From the NCBI GenBank assembly GCA_030655715.1, contig JAUSPR010000063.1, forward strand, positions 1 through 7,371: a stretch of DNA of 7,371 nt. The letters are read 5' to 3'. Source of the DNA: Thermoplasmata archaeon. Lineage in GTDB: Archaea > Thermoplasmatota > Thermoplasmata > SG8-5. Shown piece after piece: positions 5,404 to 7,371 of this stretch. The notes beneath the pieces were generated by a model. The model did not search any database, had not been told where the DNA came from, and was given only the letters and a program-made list of their open reading frames with translations. The stretch's first letter is position 1; each line of letters begins with the position of its first letter. Both the position numbers and the translations under genes were made by a program.

Positions 5404-5781
5404 TTATCTGCTCATCAATTTGATAATTGCTTCAGCCGGCTCCCCGTTGCACTCCTCCAGGGCCTTCCTGGCCTCCTCGGGGGATACATTGGCCTGCGAT
5501 GCCACCAGTTCCACGTCCTCATCGGGAATGACTATGCCCTTGGGTTGCTGGGGTGCCAATGCCTGGACCTTGCCTTCCACAATATTGTAGTCCCCAATGA
5601 TTTGAAAAGTATTCTGGCCCTGCATTTTAACGGCTGTTACGGCTGGCTTCTTGAAAACATATGACTTTCCAGCTCTCGAAATAATGACCTCGTCCACATC
5701 GTCCCATTCTTCCTGGGTAATGCCCATTTTCTTCATGGCCTGCTGCATTTGCCTTGGATTTACTCCTCTCATGCCTGGCAT
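5404..5781 (-). CDS. nac: Nascent polypeptide-associated complex protein (archaeal NAC)
   Basis: This ribosome-associated chaperone binds nascent chains at the exit tunnel. Archaea make a homodimer of a single alpha-like subunit. The 125 residues show a methionine- and arginine-rich N-terminus with the ribosome-binding type NPRQMQQAMKKMG (8-20). The NAC beta-barrel domain follows (about 28-68, with EVIISRAGKSYVFKKPAV at 31-48 and TFQIIGDY at 58-65). A C-terminal UBA domain closes it (about 86-123, IPDEDVELVASQANVS then EEARKALEECNGEPAEAI). ATG 5781 is preferred over the in-frame TTG at 5784. A GGTGA Shine-Dalgarno (complement of 5790-5794) lies 8 bases upstream. It has its own promoter and a leader of roughly 60 bases. 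Confidence 0.95.
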   Translation of the reverse strand: MPGMRGVNPRQMQQAMKKMGITQEEWDDVDEVIISRAGKSYVFKKPAVTAVKMQGQNTFQIIGDYNIVEGKVQALAPQQPKGIVIPDEDVELVASQANVSPEEARKALEECNGEPAEAIIKLMSR

Positions 5782-5865
5782 CAATTAATTCACCAAGGTT
5801 AGAATCACAATGTGGGTATTAGGCTTTTGCATCCGGAAAACGTTGCCTCTCATGTTCATAATCTA

Positions 5866-5874
5866 TAATATAAA
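5866..5874 (-). promoter_or_regulatory. TATA box of the NAC gene
   Basis: On the minus strand TTTATATTA is a near-ideal archaeal TATA box. Transcription should start around 5843-5847, leaving a leader of about 60-65 bases before ATG 5781. The box lies 7 bases after the flpA stop codon, so NAC can be expressed apart from the upstream operon. Confidence 0.65.
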
Positions 5875-5880
5875 TTAAGC

Positions 5881-6528
5881 TTATTTACTTACAACGAACG
5901 CGGCATGGTCCTTTTCATAGGGATCCAGCCGTACCATTTCAAGAATCTTGAAGCCAGCATTTTCAATATCCTTTCTGCATTCTTCAAACATCTTGATAGG
6001 TGATGCAGTTACGTCAATGCACCTGGCCTTCAACATGAGATATCCCACTCCCCCGGATTTCAGCATTCTGGAATTGCGGATGAATATCTCAGTCTGGTTT
6101 CTCTGGGAAATATCCTGGTACATTATATCGACCTGGCCGACGAGTCGTTCATAAATTTCTGGGTGGTTCGCATCCTCCAGAATTGGAATGATATTTCCTC
6201 TTTTCTCAGCAAGGGCAAGCAATTCTCTGAAAGGATTCTTGGCTACCTCTACCGCAAAAATTTTTCCTGCCGGTGTCATATCAGATATGTGGCTCACTGT
6301 CGTACCATTGGCCGCGCCAAGGTACAGTACCGAGGTTTTGACATCGAATGGAAATGTCTTGCCCTTGCAGACAAGAAATGCAGCCAGTTTGCTCCTCTTT
6401 GGATCCCAATACCTGTAATCAATGCCGTTGATTTTTCTGTGCACTTCCCAGTAAATTGATTCGCCAGGTATCAGATTCCGAGTATAAGGCTTGGAATCTA
6501 CCCATTTAACAAGCATGGAGTTGACCAT
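5881..6528 (-). CDS. flpA: Fibrillarin-like rRNA/tRNA 2'-O-methyltransferase
   Basis: FlpA is the methyltransferase of archaeal box C/D RNPs. It acts with Nop5 and L7Ae and places 2'-O-methyl groups on rRNA and tRNA. The 215 residues include the small N-terminal domain (about 1-48), ending with the family block YRYWDPKRSKLAAFL (38-52). The SAM-binding motif YLGAANGTTVSHISD lies at 69-83 and the acidic ligand at AVE 92-94. IPILEDANHPEIY is at 114-126, YQDISQRNQTEIFI at 137-150, LKARCID at 166-172 and LDPYEKDHAAFVV at 201-213. D139, K167 and H208 fit the conserved catalytic set. It is slightly shorter than usual at the N-terminus. ATG 6528 is chosen over TTG 6534 because GGAGG lies 6 bases upstream of it. 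It follows the ThiS-like gene by 2 bases. No nop5 gene is visible next to it. Confidence 0.95.
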   Translation of the reverse strand: MVNSMLVKWVDSKPYTRNLIPGESIYWEVHRKINGIDYRYWDPKRSKLAAFLVCKGKTFPFDVKTSVLYLGAANGTTVSHISDMTPAGKIFAVEVAKNPFRELLALAEKRGNIIPILEDANHPEIYERLVGQVDIMYQDISQRNQTEIFIRNSRMLKSGGVGYLMLKARCIDVTASPIKMFEECRKDIENAGFKILEMVRLDPYEKDHAAFVVSK

Positions 6529-6530
6529 GT

Positions 6531-6731
6531 TCAACCTCCGCTGATAAGGTGAATTACCTCAACTGTTGAGCCGTCCGGAATCTCTATTGTAGCGTACTGA
6601 GATTTGGGAATTACTTCACCGTCAATTTTTACAACAACCAGGGGAAAAACATAATTCATCCGAATGAGTAACGTCTTCACTGTTTCATTCTGCACCCATG
6701 CCTGGGTTGTAGAATTGACATTAATTGACAT
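6531..6731 (-). CDS. ThiS/MoaD-family ubiquitin-like sulfur carrier protein
   Basis: This small beta-grasp protein (66 residues) ends in Gly-Gly. E1-like enzymes adenylate that end, which is then thiocarboxylated or, for some archaeal members, conjugated to proteins. FPLVVVKIDGEVIPKSQYA (29-47) matches the central strand and turn of ThiS-like proteins. PDGSTVEVIHLISGG (52-66) is the characteristic C-terminus. ATG 6731 gives the normal family length; the frame is open to 6848, but that part is antisense-frame sequence inside the E1 gene. It overlaps the 3' end of the E1 gene by 11 bases, which ties the two products together. Whether it serves thiamine, molybdopterin, tRNA thiolation or protein tagging cannot be read from the sequence. 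Confidence 0.85.
   Translation of the reverse strand: MSINVNSTTQAWVQNETVKTLLIRMNYVFPLVVVKIDGEVIPKSQYATIEIPDGSTVEVIHLISGG
6535..6539 (-). promoter_or_regulatory. Shine-Dalgarno of flpA inside the Gly-Gly codons of the ThiS-like gene
   Basis: GGAGG on the minus strand lies 6 bases before ATG 6528. The same bases, read GGA GGT then TGA, encode the essential C-terminal Gly-Gly and stop of the ThiS-like protein. It fixes the flpA start and makes coupling of the two genes likely. Confidence 0.75.
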
Positions 6732-7323
6732 TCTCACACTCCAAAAGAATTTCGATGACCAAGCTTGCCTGCCAGTGCGCGAACAGTCCGACCCGCGGAG
6801 CAAGCACAACAGATTCATCGCATGATGGAGCGTCGTCGTCATGGACAAGGTAGAGGTTGCCGCTTCTTTTCAATCGGATTCTTTCGGTTCCTCCGACTCC
6901 TGCTACACCAGAAGCCGCAATGATTGGCTTGTCAGGATATTTCATTGAAATTTCCTCAATGAACAAGGCCTTTGTGTCTGCCTTATCAAGAGCTTCCACA
7001 ACAATATCAACTGAGGAAAAAGGATAATCCATCTGCCCAGGTTCAAGTTCCATGAAAAAAGCGGTGACATCAACAGCCGGATTGGCTTTATTGATATTCT
7101 GCATGAGTGCTTCAGTTTTTCTCATGCCAACCTGGTCCACCGTGTAAGCTTGGCGGTTAAGATTGGATTCCTCCACATTGTCAAAATCCACTATCACCAA
7201 ACGTCCAATTCCTGCCCTGGCTAGTGCCATAGCTGCATTTGAGCCGAGGCCACCAATACCAGCGATACCTACTGATGAATTGGCCAATTTTTCCCTGACC
7301 TTGTCTATATCTGATTTGGACAT
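6721..7323 (-). CDS. ThiF/MoeB-family E1-like adenylyltransferase, short form
   Basis: This enzyme should activate the C-terminus of the adjacent ubiquitin-like protein by ATP-dependent adenylation. At 200 residues it matches the short ThiF family rather than the 240-270 residue MoeB/ThiF type. The Rossmann ATP-binding motif is AGIGGLGSNAA (21-31). IVDFDNVEESNLNRQ (44-58) contains the conserved D46 and R57, K69 lies in GMRKTEAL, and D113 lies in VEALDKAD. LAPRVG is at 174-179. The two CxxC zinc motifs of MoeB/UbaA are absent. The only cysteines are C168 and C196, so C168 is the likely candidate if a thioester or persulfide is used. The frame reaches GTG 7338. ATG 7323 or 7326 is preferred because GAGGG (complement of 7332-7336) sits 5-8 bases upstream. 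It is the first gene of the E1-carrier-flpA operon. Confidence 0.85.
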   Translation of the reverse strand: MSKSDIDKVREKLANSSVGIAGIGGLGSNAAMALARAGIGRLVIVDFDNVEESNLNRQAYTVDQVGMRKTEALMQNINKANPAVDVTAFFMELEPGQMDYPFSSVDIVVEALDKADTKALFIEEISMKYPDKPIIAASGVAGVGGTERIRLKRSGNLYLVHDDDAPSCDESVVLAPRVGLFAHWQASLVIEILLECENVN

Positions 7324-7344
7324 CATACAGACCCTCACGATTTA

Positions 7345-7357
7345 TGGATATTTACAA
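7345..7357 (-). promoter_or_regulatory. Possible TATA box of the ThiF-ThiS-FlpA operon
   Basis: On the minus strand TTGTAAATATCCA lies about 22-34 bases before the preferred start codons and resembles an archaeal TATA box. If used, it would give almost no leader and leave the GAGGG Shine-Dalgarno untranscribed or at the very 5' end. A promoter beyond the right edge is equally possible. Confidence 0.3.
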
Positions 7358-7371
7358 TTTTCTGATGAAAA

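Noticed and set aside
5350..5664. 104-codon plus-strand ORF
   Set aside because: It lies antisense to the well-supported NAC gene, has no family resemblance, and is a frame shadow.
5785..5859. 24-codon minus-strand leader ORF (MNMRGNVFRMQ...) ending just before the NAC ATG
   Set aside because: Its first two ATGs lie upstream of the predicted transcription start, there is no ribosome binding site, and the composition is unremarkable. A leader peptide cannot be supported.
6732..6848. N-terminal extension of the ThiS-like protein
   Set aside because: The extension is wholly inside the E1 gene in another frame and makes the protein much longer than the family. ATG 6731 gives the normal 66 residues.

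Overview
The window reads as archaeal chromosome, most likely a Thermoplasmata-like euryarchaeon. Archaeal marker families are present: a homomeric NAC with a UBA tail, a fibrillarin-like FlpA, a type-2 peptidyl-tRNA hydrolase, DUF99, DUF1616 and a short tRNase Z. TATA-type boxes stand about 25-35 bases ahead of several first genes, with short or absent leaders. The phylum is an inference from gene content and promoter style; archaeal origin itself is well supported.

Layout. Bases 1-48 look like the 5' end of a group IIC intron on the minus strand, running out of the left edge, with a small stem-loop at the exon side. A plus-strand block follows. First is a pentameric ligand-gated ion channel (156-1130) on its own. 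Next is a compact run of tRNase Z (1208-2116), a membrane/coiled-coil DUF1616-type protein (2126-2776), Pth2 (2769-3128) and DUF99 (3133-3705). Last is an M29 aminopeptidase (3746-4861) with its own promoter. A convergent gap of about 540 bases (4862-5403) holds GC-rich hairpins, a 22-codon relic of a second M29 aminopeptidase C-terminus, and poly-T/poly-A tracts suited to termination from both sides. The minus-strand block then reads right to left: ThiF-like E1 enzyme (7323-6721), ThiS/MoaD-like ubiquitin-fold protein (6731-6531), FlpA (6528-5881), and NAC (5781-5404) behind its own strong TATA box.

How the genes work together. The plus operon concerns tRNA metabolism: 3'-end maturation by tRNase Z and rescue of peptidyl-tRNA by Pth2, with two poorly characterised partners. 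The minus block joins an E1/ubiquitin-like sulfur-carrier pair to the rRNA 2'-O-methyltransferase in one tightly overlapped transcript. The codons for the carrier's C-terminal Gly-Gly double as the Shine-Dalgarno sequence of flpA. The most unusual elements are the intron end, the archaeal Cys-loop-receptor relative, the M29 relic with its hairpins, and the ThiF-ThiS-FlpA operon. No CRISPR array, tRNA, rRNA or complete insertion sequence was seen.
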